Below, one piece after another: positions 7,828 to 14,701 of a stretch of 18,920 nt of DNA. The stretch spans positions 1-18,920 of the forward strand of contig URUC01000035.1 of the NCBI GenBank assembly GCA_900550965.1, read 5' to 3'. The DNA is from an uncultured Collinsella sp. (lineage in GTDB: Bacteria; Actinomycetota; Coriobacteriia; Coriobacteriales; Coriobacteriaceae). Position 1 is the first letter of the stretch. Every line of letters begins with the position of its first letter. The notes under the pieces are model-generated. The model worked only from the letters and a program-made list of their open reading frames with translations. It made no database searches and had not been told where the DNA came from. Made by a program: the position numbers and the translations under genes.

Positions 7828-8397
7828 TCAGATCCTTTCATGCATATCGAGAACGCGAACGAGCTCATCGGTCGCGCGGTCGAGATCGTCATTCACCACG
7901 ACGTCGTCGTAGCGGTCGGCAAGGGCAAGCTCATCGGCGGCGTTTGCCATACGCAGCTCAATCGTCTCGGGCGTCTCGGTACCGCGACCGACTAGACGCT
8001 CGCGAAGCACCTCAAGCGAAGGCGGCTTGATAAAGATCAGCACGGCCTCGGGGAAACGCTCCTTCACCTGCAGGGCGCCCTGGACATCGATCTCCAAAAT
8101 CAGAGACGAGCCCGAGGCGAGCTTGGATGTGACCTCGCTCACCAACGTGCCGTAGCAGTTACCGTGGACCTCGGCCCACTCAACAAACTCACCGTTTGCC
8201 ACGCGGCGGTCGAACTCCTCGCGCGTCAGAAAAAAGTAGTTGACGCCGTCGACCTCACCTTTGCGTGGTGCTCGTGTGGTAGCCGAAACCGTCAGACCCA
8301 GGTTCGAGCGGCGCTCGCGCACACGAGTGACGAGCGTACCCTTGCCTGCGCCTGACGGTCCAGAAATCACAAAGAGCTTGGAATCCTGAGCGCTCAC
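7828..8397 (-). CDS. gmk: Guanylate kinase
   Basis: Phosphorylates GMP to GDP with ATP in the cytoplasm. The product is 189 residues, the family's usual length. The P-loop GPSGAGKGT lies at 13-21. The GMP-binding region follows, with SATTRAPRKGEVDGVNYFF, GEFVEWAEVHGNCYGT and LILEIDVQGALQVK. The lid segment RLVGRGTETPETIELRM follows, then a C-terminal VVNDDLDRATDEL. It starts with a GTG at 8397 that directly abuts the mihF stop (TAAGTG), so expression probably depends on coupling with mihF. All active-site segments look intact. Confidence 0.96.
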   Translation of the reverse strand: MSAQDSKLFVISGPSGAGKGTLVTRVRERRSNLGLTVSATTRAPRKGEVDGVNYFFLTREEFDRRVANGEFVEWAEVHGNCYGTLVSEVTSKLASGSSLILEIDVQGALQVKERFPEAVLIFIKPPSLEVLRERLVGRGTETPETIELRMANAADELALADRYDDVVVNDDLDRATDELVRVLDMHERI

Positions 8398-8706
8398 TTA
8401 TTTGGTCAGCTGCTCGAGGAGCTGCTCGCGCTGACGGACGCCGAGGCCCTGGACGCGACGAGTAGCGGAGATACCGAGCTCCTCCATGATCTTGGCGGCC
8501 TTGGCCTTGCCATAACCGGGGAGAGACTCGATGAGGGTGGAAACCTTCATGCGGGAAGCGATGGGGTCATCGGAGTTGAGCACGGACTCGAGGGACTTCT
8601 CGCCCTTCTTGATCTGCTCGCGAAGCTCAGCGCGGGCGTGACGTGCGGCAGCAGCCTTCTCAAGAGCCTGCTTGCGCTGCTCGTCGGTAAGCTGAGGGAG
8701 TGCCAT
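8398..8706 (-). CDS. mihF: Integration host factor, actinobacterial type (mIHF)
   Basis: Nucleoid-associated DNA-binding protein of the mIHF family, unrelated to the IhfA/IhfB heterodimer. The product is 102 residues. A basic, Ala-rich N-terminal helix (MALPQLTDEQRKQALEKAAA) is followed by a helix-two-turn-helix, S13-like domain. That domain includes STLIESLPGYGKAKAAKIM, EELGISATRRVQGLG and a final QREQLLEQL. The ATG at 8706 was chosen because GGAGGT lies 6 bases upstream. A start 4 codons earlier has no such site. It is the first gene of the mihF-gmk-rpoZ-thiI unit. Having pyrF upstream and gmk-rpoZ downstream is the classic actinobacterial order, which supports the taxonomic reading. Confidence 0.92.
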   Translation of the reverse strand: MALPQLTDEQRKQALEKAAAARHARAELREQIKKGEKSLESVLNSDDPIASRMKVSTLIESLPGYGKAKAAKIMEELGISATRRVQGLGVRQREQLLEQLTK

Positions 8707-8747
8707 TCGTACCTCCAAATAGTTGGGTTATATCTGATTCAATAATT

Positions 8748-8779
8748 GGCATTTTAGCACGTAGAACGTACAAAATGCC
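8748..8779 (-). promoter_or_regulatory. mihF extended -10 promoter inside a near-palindrome
   Basis: The complement carries TGC-TAAAAT (-10 at 8751-8756, TG at 8758-8759), about 45 bases before the mihF start. The box lies within an imperfect palindrome. Outer arms GGCATTTT (8748-8755) and AAAATGCC (8772-8779) flank inner ACGT (8759-8762) and ACGT (8766-8769). A protein bound there would block the promoter. An alternative promoter upstream (TTGCAC, 17 bases, TAACCT) is weaker. Confidence 0.5.
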
Positions 8780-8842
8780 CAATCGCGGCTCCATAGGTTA
8801 GACGATACCCGCAAAAAGTGCAATATACTGCGCCCAAAGTTA

Positions 8843-8900
8843 AGCCCCTGACCTGCGATTCCACACAAAGGATGGGAAAGTTTACGCAGGCACAGGGGCT
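8843..8900 (-). terminator. Long stem-loop between pyrF and mihF (possible pyr operon terminator)
   Basis: Outer arms AGCCCCTG (8843-8850) and CAGGGGCT (8893-8900) pair perfectly. Inner arms CCTGCG (8852-8857) and CGCAGG (8885-8890) pair perfectly, and the loop of about 27 bases has a short TTCC/GGAA stem. It lies 45 bases past the pyrF stop, as expected for the end of the pyr transcript. The T-rich tails are weak on both strands (TTAACTTT on minus, ATTTTGTG on plus), and the loop is long for a terminator. A plus-strand small RNA is an alternative. Confidence 0.4.
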
Positions 8901-8944
8901 ATTTTGTGCTAATGAGACCCAAAAGTGGTGACTTAGGGGAATCT

Positions 8945-9661
8945 TTACGCGACGTTTTCTACCAGCTCGGCGACGATGGCGTCAAAGGCGGCAACCGAAT
9001 CGTCGGCACCGGTGATGGGACGGCCCACCACAATGTGGCTTGCGCCACGCTCGATAGCCTGAGAAGGCGTCGCCACGCGGGACTGGTCACCAAGGGCGGC
9101 ACCCACCGGACGCACGCCCGGAGTCACGATCAGAGCATCAGGACCCAGCAGCTCACGCATGTCGTGAGCCTCCATCGGCGAACACACGATGCCGTCGATA
9201 CCGTTGGCCTGGGCGAGCTTTGCCAGACGGGCGGCCTCCTCGGCAACAGGCGACTCGACACCGATCTCGCTCAGCGCATCCTGATTCATGCTCGTAAGCA
9301 CGGTGATGGCGACGAGCTTGGCGCGGTCCTCGCGTGCCTCCTCAGCACCCTCACGGCAGGCAGCGAGCATAGCGCCCGAGCCCAGGCCGTGGACCGAAAG
9401 CAGGTCGGCACCGGCAAGCGAGGCCGAGCGGGCAGCGCCGCGCACCTGATGCGGAATGTCATGGAACTTAAGGTCGAGGAAGACCTTAAAGCCAAGGTCC
9501 TTAAAGGTCTTGACGATCTGGGGACCCTCAGCGTAATAGAGCGTCATGCCGACCTTGAGCCAGGCAGCATGGCCCGAAAGCTCGTGGGCGAGCTCGAGCG
9601 CACGCTCACGGTCGCAGTCGAGAGCGACGATTACGCGGTCGCGGGCATCGGTCTCTAGCAT
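8945..9661 (-). CDS. pyrF: Orotidine 5'-phosphate decarboxylase
   Basis: Last step of UMP synthesis: decarboxylates OMP to UMP. The product is 238 residues, typical of the short bacterial class. RVIVALDCDRERAL at the N-terminus, the catalytic DLKFHDIP (63-70, with the Asp-Lys-Asp network), LLSVHGLGSGAML, GIVCSPME and the phosphate-binding IVTPGVRP and IVVGRPIT are all present. The ATG at 9661 lies inside the end of pyrD (7-base overlap), with an AGGTG site about 9 bases upstream, so it is translationally coupled. It is the last gene of the operon. All catalytic residues look intact. Confidence 0.96.
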   Translation of the reverse strand: MLETDARDRVIVALDCDRERALELAHELSGHAAWLKVGMTLYYAEGPQIVKTFKDLGFKVFLDLKFHDIPHQVRGAARSASLAGADLLSVHGLGSGAMLAACREGAEEAREDRAKLVAITVLTSMNQDALSEIGVESPVAEEAARLAKLAQANGIDGIVCSPMEAHDMRELLGPDALIVTPGVRPVGAALGDQSRVATPSQAIERGASHIVVGRPITGADDSVAAFDAIVAELVENVA

Positions 9662-10563
9662 TCGAAAGCACCTACCAGTTCGTTGATGTCCTTCACGCCC
9701 TGGGACTCGGCCCAGGCCTCGAGCTCATGCGCGATTTTAAGCGAAGCACACGGATCGACGAAGTTGGCCATGCCGACCGACACGCAGGTGGCACCGGCCA
9801 AGATAAACTCAGCCGCATCCTCGCCGGTCATGACACCGCCGACACCGTTGATGGGGATATCGACGGCCTGGGCAACCTCCCAGACCATGCGCACGGCGAT
9901 ATGGTGGCACAGCGGGCCCGAAAGGCCGCCCTTGGGCTTGGCCACGCGGGACTTGCGGGTATGGACGTCGATGGCCATGCCCTGGATGGAGTTGATGACC
10001 GAAAGGCCGTCGGCACCGGCAGCCTCGAGGGCCTTGGCGATCTCGGCGACGTTGACCGGCGCCATCTTCACGAACAGCGGCTTATCGGTCACCTTGCGGC
10101 AGGCGGCCATAACGGAAGAGGCGCCCTCGGACGTGGAACCCATGGCGGCACCGCCGGCGGCGATATTAGGGCAGCTCACGTTGATCTCGTAGCCGGCAGC
10201 CCAGGGGCACAGCTCGACATACATCTCGAGTGCGCGGACAAACTCGTCAACGGAGTGGCCGGCAACCTGACAGATGACCTGGCAGCCGTCCTTGGACAGC
10301 TGTTCGAGCCACGGACCGGACTCGCGGGCAAAGGCGGCCACGCCGGGGTTCTGAAGGCCCACGGAGTTGATCATACCGCCGGGAATCTCGGCCATGCGGG
10401 GTGCGGGATTGCCGGGCCAGGGCTCGGCAGCACAACCCTTGGTGGTGATGGCGCCCAGCTGGGAAACATCAAAGAAGTTCTGGAACTGCCAACCGTAGCC
10501 AAAGGTACCGGCTGCGGTGTTGATGGGGTTCTGCATCTTGACGCCGCCGAAATCGACGGCCAT
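9655..10563 (-). CDS. pyrD: Dihydroorotate dehydrogenase class 1B, catalytic subunit
   Basis: Oxidises dihydroorotate to orotate using FMN and passes electrons to PyrK and then NAD+. The product is 302 residues. It starts MAVDFGGVKMQNPINTAAGT, and includes KGCAAEPWPGNPAPR and the active-site NVSCPN with Cys131, the catalytic base of class 1 enzymes. FVKMAPVNVAEIAKALEAAG and the FMN phosphate site GVGGVMTGEDA follow. Direct coupling with pyrK marks class 1B (NAD-dependent, suited to anaerobes) rather than the quinone-linked class 2. The ATG at 10563 was chosen. GTG codons at 10569 and 10578 in frame are possible alternatives, since no strong ribosome binding site decides between them. The gap to the pyrK stop is 14 bases. 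Confidence 0.94.
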   Translation of the reverse strand: MAVDFGGVKMQNPINTAAGTFGYGWQFQNFFDVSQLGAITTKGCAAEPWPGNPAPRMAEIPGGMINSVGLQNPGVAAFARESGPWLEQLSKDGCQVICQVAGHSVDEFVRALEMYVELCPWAAGYEINVSCPNIAAGGAAMGSTSEGASSVMAACRKVTDKPLFVKMAPVNVAEIAKALEAAGADGLSVINSIQGMAIDVHTRKSRVAKPKGGLSGPLCHHIAVRMVWEVAQAVDIPINGVGGVMTGEDAAEFILAGATCVSVGMANFVDPCASLKIAHELEAWAESQGVKDINELVGAFEC

Positions 10564-10577
10564 GTTCACGGTACCCA

Positions 10578-11369
10578 CTAGAAGACCACCACCTTGGAAG
10601 CATCGAACACGGGGCCGCACATGCAGGCACCCTTCATACCGTCGACTGTCTCGACATTGCAGGTGTTGCAGGCGCCAAAGCCGCAGCTCATCATGCGCTC
10701 GAGCGACACCTCGCAGTACGCACCGGCATCGGCGGCAGCGGCGGCGACTTTCTTCATCATGACGGCGGGACCGCAGCTGGCGACGTAATCGTAGCCGCCC
10801 TCTCCAAGCAGCTCGGCTGCCGGGTCGGTGCAAAAACCGTGCGTGACGAGCGAGCCGTCGTCGGTGCACACGTTGACCGTGGCGCCCAGCGCGCGGAACT
10901 CATCGACGCCCACGGCCTTGGACGCGGTGCCAAAGCCCAGGCACACGTCGACGGCCACACCCTGCTCGACGAGCATGCCGGCAAGGCACAGCACGGGCGG
11001 AACACCGATGCCGCCCGCAACGAGCAGCGCCTTCCTGGTGCCCTCGGGCACAAGCCAGCCGCGGCCGCCAGGGCCCAGCAGATTAGAGGTGGAACCGGGG
11101 GCCATCTGCGACAGACGACGGGTGTCGTCGCCCACGACGGCGTACCACAGCTCGACGGTGCCGGCCTGGGCGTCGGCGCGATAGAAGCTCAGGGGCACGC
11201 GAAGCAGCGAGGACGCATCGCCGGGCACGGCAATGTTCACAAACTGACCGGGCTTGAGCGCACTTGCAAGCTTGGGGGCCGAGATAACGAGCGAGAAGAT
11301 GCCGTCGGCGATCTCCTGGTTCGAGACGACCTCGAAGTCGTGCATGCGTGCAGTGGAAGGTGTGGGCAT
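10578..11369 (-). CDS. pyrK: Dihydroorotate dehydrogenase electron transfer subunit (FAD/2Fe-2S)
   Basis: Carries electrons from PyrD's FMN through a [2Fe-2S] cluster and FAD to NAD+. The product is 263 residues, the PyrK length. The N-terminal ferredoxin-reductase-like barrel has PGQFVNIAVPG and the flavin-binding RVPLSFYRAD. The NAD-binding region has LLVAGGIGVPPVLCLA. The C-terminal cluster site reads SCGFGACNTC (ligands Cys229, 234, 237) and then GACMCGPVF, where Cys249 fits the fourth ligand and Cys251 is an extra cysteine. The ATG at 11369 has GGAG 7 bases upstream. It forms the heterotetramer with the adjacent PyrD. A 92-base gap with a small hairpin separates it from pyrC. Confidence 0.94.
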   Translation of the reverse strand: MPTPSTARMHDFEVVSNQEIADGIFSLVISAPKLASALKPGQFVNIAVPGDASSLLRVPLSFYRADAQAGTVELWYAVVGDDTRRLSQMAPGSTSNLLGPGGRGWLVPEGTRKALLVAGGIGVPPVLCLAGMLVEQGVAVDVCLGFGTASKAVGVDEFRALGATVNVCTDDGSLVTHGFCTDPAAELLGEGGYDYVASCGPAVMMKKVAAAAADAGAYCEVSLERMMSCGFGACNTCNVETVDGMKGACMCGPVFDASKVVVF

Positions 11370-11418
11370 AGACGCTCCAATCCCCCATGCGGTTGCATGG
11401 TTCAGGCGAACAGAAAGC

Positions 11419-11439
11419 GCGGCACCGCAAGGGCGCCGC
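11419..11439 (-). other. Hairpin in the pyrC-pyrK gap
   Basis: On the complement, GCGGCGCC and GGTGCCGC form an 8-bp stem (one G-U pair) around CTTGC, followed by GCTTTCTG. It could attenuate or process the operon mRNA between pyrC and pyrKDF. The T run is poor, so it is not called as a full terminator. Confidence 0.35.
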
Positions 11440-11461
11440 GCACAAAAGCGATAAGGCTATG

Positions 11462-12751
11462 CTAGCAGATGCAGCCGTCGGCAAGCGTCTGTTTACCTCC
11501 GACAAACACATCGGTGGCACGACCGGTGAGCGTGCGGCCGGCAAAACCGGAGTTCTCGGCACGCGACTCGTAGCCGTCCTCGCCGACCGTCCAGGTGGCG
11601 GACGCGTCGAAGACGGTCAGGTCGGCGACGGAGCCCGCCTTGACCTGAACCTGGTCGAGGCCCAGGATCTCACGCGGCTTGATGGCCATGAGCTCGACCA
11701 TGCGGCCCATGCTCATCTTGCCCGTGTTGACCAGCTCGGTGAGTACGAGCGACAGCGAGGTCTCGAGGCCGATCATGCCGAAGGGCGCAAGCTCGAACTC
11801 ACGGGCCTTCTCCCACGGGGTGTGGGGAGCGTGATCGGTGACGATAGCGTCGACGGTGCCGTCGATGACGCCCTGGCGGATGGCCTCGGCATCCTCCTCG
11901 GTACGCAGCGGCGGATTGACCTTGAGCGAGGTGTTGTAGGTCTCGTCCAGATCGTTCTCGGTCAGGAACATGTGGTGCGGGGTGGCCTCGCAGGTAACCT
12001 GAACGCCAGCGGCCTTACCGGCACGCACGATCTCCAGGCCATGGGCGGTGGAGATGTGCTGGATGTGCAGCTTGGCACCGGTCAGCTTGGCGATCTCGAT
12101 GTCGCGGGCGATCTGGAGCTCCTCGCCGGCAGCCGGCCAGCCCTCGAGAGCCAGACGGGTCGAGACCTTGCCCTCGTTGATCTGGCCGTGGCCGACCAGG
12201 TCCTCGTCCTGGCAGTGGCTCATAAAGACCTTGCCGAACATCTTGCCGTAGTCCATGCAGCGACGGAGCATGCCCGCGCCCTGAACGCCACGACCGTCGT
12301 CAGTGAAGGCGACGGCGCCGTGGGCGACCATATCGCCCATCTCGGACATGGCCTCGCCCTTAAGACCGCGGGTCATGGCGCCCGACGGATAGACGCGGCA
12401 GTGACCGACCTCGGCAGCGCGGGACTTGACGAACTCCACGACGGTGCCGTTATCGGTGACGGGATCGGTGTTGGGCATGGAGCACACGCCGGTAAAGCCG
12501 CCCTTGGCAGCTGCGCGGGTGCCGCTCTCGATGTCCTCTTTGACCTCGTAGCCGGGCTCGCGAAGGTGAACGTGCATATCCACCAGACCGGGGACGAGGT
12601 ACTTGCCGGAAAGGTCGCGGACCTCGGCTCCCTCGACGGCGAGATTCTCGCCGACCTCGGCGATCTTGTCGCCGTCAATCAGGACGTCAACGACACCGTC
12701 AAGCTCGACGGACGGGTCGACGACGTGGGCATTCTTAAGAAGCAAGGCCAT
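11462..12751 (-). CDS. pyrC: Dihydroorotase (class I)
   Basis: Zinc amidohydrolase that cyclises carbamoyl-aspartate to dihydroorotate. The product is 429 residues, the size of class I bacterial enzymes. KYLVPGLVDMHVHLREPG brings the metal ligands His60 and His62. GGFTGVCSMPNTDP, FMSHCQDED, HIQHIST and IVTDHAPHTPWEK carry the remaining metal and substrate residues. The C-terminal barrel follows with VADLTVFD. The ATG at 12751 was chosen because GGAGGT lies just upstream. It overlaps the end of pyrB by 17 bases. A start at 12907 would add 52 residues with no resemblance to the family. All active-site motifs look intact. Confidence 0.96.
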   Translation of the reverse strand: MALLLKNAHVVDPSVELDGVVDVLIDGDKIAEVGENLAVEGAEVRDLSGKYLVPGLVDMHVHLREPGYEVKEDIESGTRAAAKGGFTGVCSMPNTDPVTDNGTVVEFVKSRAAEVGHCRVYPSGAMTRGLKGEAMSEMGDMVAHGAVAFTDDGRGVQGAGMLRRCMDYGKMFGKVFMSHCQDEDLVGHGQINEGKVSTRLALEGWPAAGEELQIARDIEIAKLTGAKLHIQHISTAHGLEIVRAGKAAGVQVTCEATPHHMFLTENDLDETYNTSLKVNPPLRTEEDAEAIRQGVIDGTVDAIVTDHAPHTPWEKAREFELAPFGMIGLETSLSLVLTELVNTGKMSMGRMVELMAIKPREILGLDQVQVKAGSVADLTVFDASATWTVGEDGYESRAENSGFAGRTLTGRATDVFVGGKQTLADGCIC

Positions 12752-13661
12752 TATCGGCACCTCCAAGCAGCAGATACAGGATAGCCATACGCACGCAGAT
12801 ACCGGCGTAGACCTGCTCCAGGATGACGGAGCGTTGCGGGTGGTCGGCCATATAGGAGTCGAACTCGACGCCGCGGTTGATGGGGCCCGGGTGGCAGATG
12901 ATCGCATCGGGCTTCATGAGCTTCTCGCGATCCTTGGTCAGGCCGAAGATCGCGGGAATCGGAGCGCCCTCGAGGCGCTCCTGCTGCACGCGCAGCATGT
13001 AGACGACGTCCAGCTCGGGCAGGACGGAATCGAGGTCGCTCGTCACGTGGTCGCAGCCCAGAACCTCGGGCGCCGGCGGCAGCAGCGTGCCGGGGGCGAC
13101 GGCGTAGGTCTCGCAGCCCATGATCTTAAGAGCAGGGATCAGCGAGCCGCAGACGCGGGAGTGGGCGATATCGCCGACGACGGCGACCTTCAGACCGTGG
13201 AAGTCGCCCTTATGCTCCCAGATGGTGTACAGGTCGAGCAGGGCCTGCGTGGGATGGTTGTGCTTGCCGTCACCGGCGCAGATGACGCTCGCGGGCGAGT
13301 TCTGCGTGACGATGTAGGGAGCACCGGCGTGCTTATCGCGCACGACGATGCAATCAATCTTGTAGGCGTTGAGGGTCTCGACGGTGTCGACGAGGCTCTC
13401 GCCTTTGACCGTAGAGGTCGAGGAGCCGCCAAAGTTGAGGCTGTCGGCCGAAAGACGCTTCTCGGCAAGCTCGAAGGAGCTGCGGGTGCGCGTCGAAGGC
13501 TCGTTAAACATGTTGACGATGGTCTTGCCCTTGAGCGTGGGGACCTTTTTGATCGCACGCTCGTTGACCTCGGAGAACGCCTTGGCGGTCTCGAGGATGA
13601 GCTTGATGTCCTCTTCGGAGTACTCGGTAATGTCGATCAGGTGCTTATGGTTGAACGCCAC
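12735..13661 (-). CDS. pyrB: Aspartate carbamoyltransferase catalytic chain
   Basis: Condenses carbamoyl phosphate with aspartate, the committed step of pyrimidine synthesis. The product is 308 residues, the size of the catalytic chain. It contains the carbamoyl-phosphate loop PSTRTRSSFE (55-64), LNFGGSSTSTVKGESLVDT, the aspartate-site HPTQALLDLYTI and the C-terminal HPGPINRGVE. No pyrI regulatory chain follows, so control is probably at the mRNA level through PyrR. The start is a GTG at 13661 with GGGAGGTGA about 11 bases upstream. It begins 4 bases after the pyrR stop. The in-frame ATG at 13697 lies inside pyrR and adds residues not seen in the family. Confidence 0.95.
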   Translation of the reverse strand: MAFNHKHLIDITEYSEEDIKLILETAKAFSEVNERAIKKVPTLKGKTIVNMFNEPSTRTRSSFELAEKRLSADSLNFGGSSTSTVKGESLVDTVETLNAYKIDCIVVRDKHAGAPYIVTQNSPASVICAGDGKHNHPTQALLDLYTIWEHKGDFHGLKVAVVGDIAHSRVCGSLIPALKIMGCETYAVAPGTLLPPAPEVLGCDHVTSDLDSVLPELDVVYMLRVQQERLEGAPIPAIFGLTKDREKLMKPDAIICHPGPINRGVEFDSYMADHPQRSVILEQVYAGICVRMAILYLLLGGADNGLAS

Positions 13662-13665
13662 GGTA

Positions 13666-14250
13666 CTACTCACCTCCCAGCGGCGCGGAGCCCACATGGG
13701 AACCCGGCGCGACGTCGTTAATCTCGACAGCGGTGTGGCCGTCGACTTCCTTCATATATAGGTGCACGTTCTCCTCATGCGACGAGGGAACGTTCTTGCC
13801 GACAAAGTCCGGCGAGATGGGGAGCTCACGGTGGCCGCGGTCAACGAGGACCGCCAGCTCGATGCGGCTCGGACGGCCCAGGTCCATGACGGCGTCCAGA
13901 GCGGCGCGAATGGTACGACCCGTATACAGGATGTCGTCCACCAGCACGACGCGCTTGCCGTCGACGCTGAAGGGAATGTTGGTGGCGTGGATCGCGGGAG
14001 CGAAATTGGTCGCATAGTCATCGCGATAGAAGCTGATGTCGAGGCTGCCGAGCGGAACGTCGACGCCCTCGATCTCCTTGATCTCCTCGGCGAGCTTCTT
14101 TGCCAGAAGGTCGCCGCGCGTGACGATGCCGACCAGAGCGAGGTCTTCACAGCCCTCGTTGCGCTCGAGAATCTCGTGCGCGATGCGGGTCATCGCTCGA
14201 TTGACGGCGGTCTCGTCCATGATGACCGCCTTGGGGGAAGTCGTGCCCAT
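13666..14250 (-). CDS. pyrR: PyrR, pyrimidine operon regulator / uracil phosphoribosyltransferase
   Basis: Bifunctional RNA-binding regulator that senses UMP and PRPP and controls pyr mRNA; it also has uracil phosphoribosyltransferase activity in many species. The product is 194 residues. It includes VGIVTRGDLLAKKLAEEIKE, GSLDISFYRDDY and the PRPP-binding loop VVLVDDILYTGRT (101-113), followed by GRPSRIELAVLVDRGHRELP, the PyrR signature region. The ATG at 14250 has AAGGAG 5 bases upstream. It is the first gene of the operon and directly follows a leader with an intrinsic terminator, which is how PyrR-controlled operons are arranged. All phosphoribosyltransferase motifs appear intact. Confidence 0.95.
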   Translation of the reverse strand: MGTTSPKAVIMDETAVNRAMTRIAHEILERNEGCEDLALVGIVTRGDLLAKKLAEEIKEIEGVDVPLGSLDISFYRDDYATNFAPAIHATNIPFSVDGKRVVLVDDILYTGRTIRAALDAVMDLGRPSRIELAVLVDRGHRELPISPDFVGKNVPSSHEENVHLYMKEVDGHTAVEINDVAPGSHVGSAPLGGE

Positions 14251-14271
14251 CGATCTCCTTCCTCACATGTC

Positions 14272-14291
14272 TTGACTGCTGACACAGTCAA
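14272..14291 (-). other. Hairpin between the leader terminator and pyrR
   Basis: The complement has TTGACTG and CAGTCAA (7 bp) around a 6-base loop, directly after the T run of the leader terminator and just upstream of the pyrR ribosome binding site. It could affect pyrR translation or mRNA stability. No function can be assigned. Confidence 0.3.
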
Positions 14292-14328
14292 AAAAATAGA
14301 TGCCCGACCGCTCAAAGCGGACCAGACA
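14290..14328 (-). terminator. Leader intrinsic terminator (attenuator) upstream of pyrR
   Basis: On the complement, a CCGCT/AGCGG stem around TTG (14308-14320) is extended past a bulged U by seven further pairs, including G-U pairs (14322-14328 with 14301-14307). After TCTA it ends in seven T (14290-14296). It lies 40 bases before pyrR within the operon's own leader, so it should stop transcription before the operon unless an alternative structure forms. Confidence 0.78.
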
Positions 14329-14386
14329 CCCACAGGAAGGGCTGCTCTTTGGCAGCTATGTAATTCCATGTGGGTATCTCGTACCC
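14325..14386 (-). promoter_or_regulatory. pyr leader switch region (candidate PyrR-binding hairpin)
   Basis: On the complement, GATACCCACA and TGTGGGTGTC (14369-14378 and 14325-14334) form a 10-bp stem. Above it are a GGAA/TTCC stem and a GCTGC/GCAGC stem with the loop CAAAGA. The 5' arm can instead pair upstream as GGGTA-cgaga-TACCC (14372-14386). The 3' arm shares four bases with the terminator stem. These overlaps make alternative folds likely. The loop reads CCAAAGAGC, which matches 7 of 9 positions of the core CCNGNGAGG in the Bacillus-type PyrR-binding loop as I recall it. The match is suggestive only. Confidence 0.55.
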
Positions 14387-14404
14387 CTTTAATGGTCAAG
14401 GGAT

Positions 14405-14410
14405 AGTGTA
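14405..14410 (-). promoter_or_regulatory. Candidate -10 box of the pyr operon
   Basis: The complement reads TACACT (4 of 6 consensus positions). It would start the transcript just before the folded leader, about 150 bases ahead of pyrR. No clear -35 box is seen, so the assignment is tentative. Confidence 0.35.
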
Positions 14411-14503
14411 GCCAACCTTGAGCTTAATTGCGAGCATAAATACAGAGCAATCCGTAAACGGAGCCCTACGCTCAATAAACCTATATATATTTGTGGGACG
14501 AGC

Positions 14504-14532
14504 TTGAAAACCTTGTTGCGAGCTGGCATAAT
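14504..14532 (+). promoter_or_regulatory. Sigma-70-type promoter upstream of rpmB (distal)
   Basis: TTGAAA (14504-14509) and CATAAT (14527-14532) are separated by exactly 17 bases, a good match to the housekeeping consensus. It points towards rpmB and would give a leader of about 160 bases. The roughly 100 bases between it and the proximal promoter contain no gene or RNA family that I recognise. Confidence 0.55.
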
Positions 14533-14638
14533 CCCCCCTGCTGCACGCAAATCGGATCTACGTCCAGGGCCGTGGCGTGGGCACTATCGCCAAAAGAGAA
14601 ATATCTCTGTGTAGATTGCGCACAGGGAGTGACTTCTG

Positions 14639-14647
14639 TGCTATAGT
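14639..14647 (+). promoter_or_regulatory. Extended -10 promoter of rpmB (proximal)
   Basis: TGC-TATAGT lies 55 bases before the rpmB start. The ten bases GTGCTATAGT are identical to those at the rpsT promoter. No clear -35 box at 17 bases. Confidence 0.6.
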
Positions 14648-14701
14648 TCAGGCTTGTTTGTTAACGCGACATGTTCGTTTGTCGCCCAAGGAGGGTCAGT
14701 T

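Noticed and set aside
8872..8931. Possible 19-residue ORF inside the pyrF-mihF stem-loop (plus strand)
   Set aside because: The only purine-rich stretch directly touches the ATG, so it cannot serve as a ribosome binding site, and nothing else supports coding.
10564..10869. N-terminal extension of pyrD by about 100 codons
   Set aside because: The extension is Arg/Cys-rich, overlaps pyrK in another frame, and is not part of the family; the start at 10563 gives the normal length.
11387..12784. Open frame of 465 codons on the plus strand across pyrC
   Set aside because: Antisense shadow of a well-supported dihydroorotase gene; no recognisable protein.
14411..14640. Possible tRNA or known riboswitch between pyrR and rpmB
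   Set aside because: No cloverleaf, T-loop sequence or recognisable riboswitch core was found on either strand.
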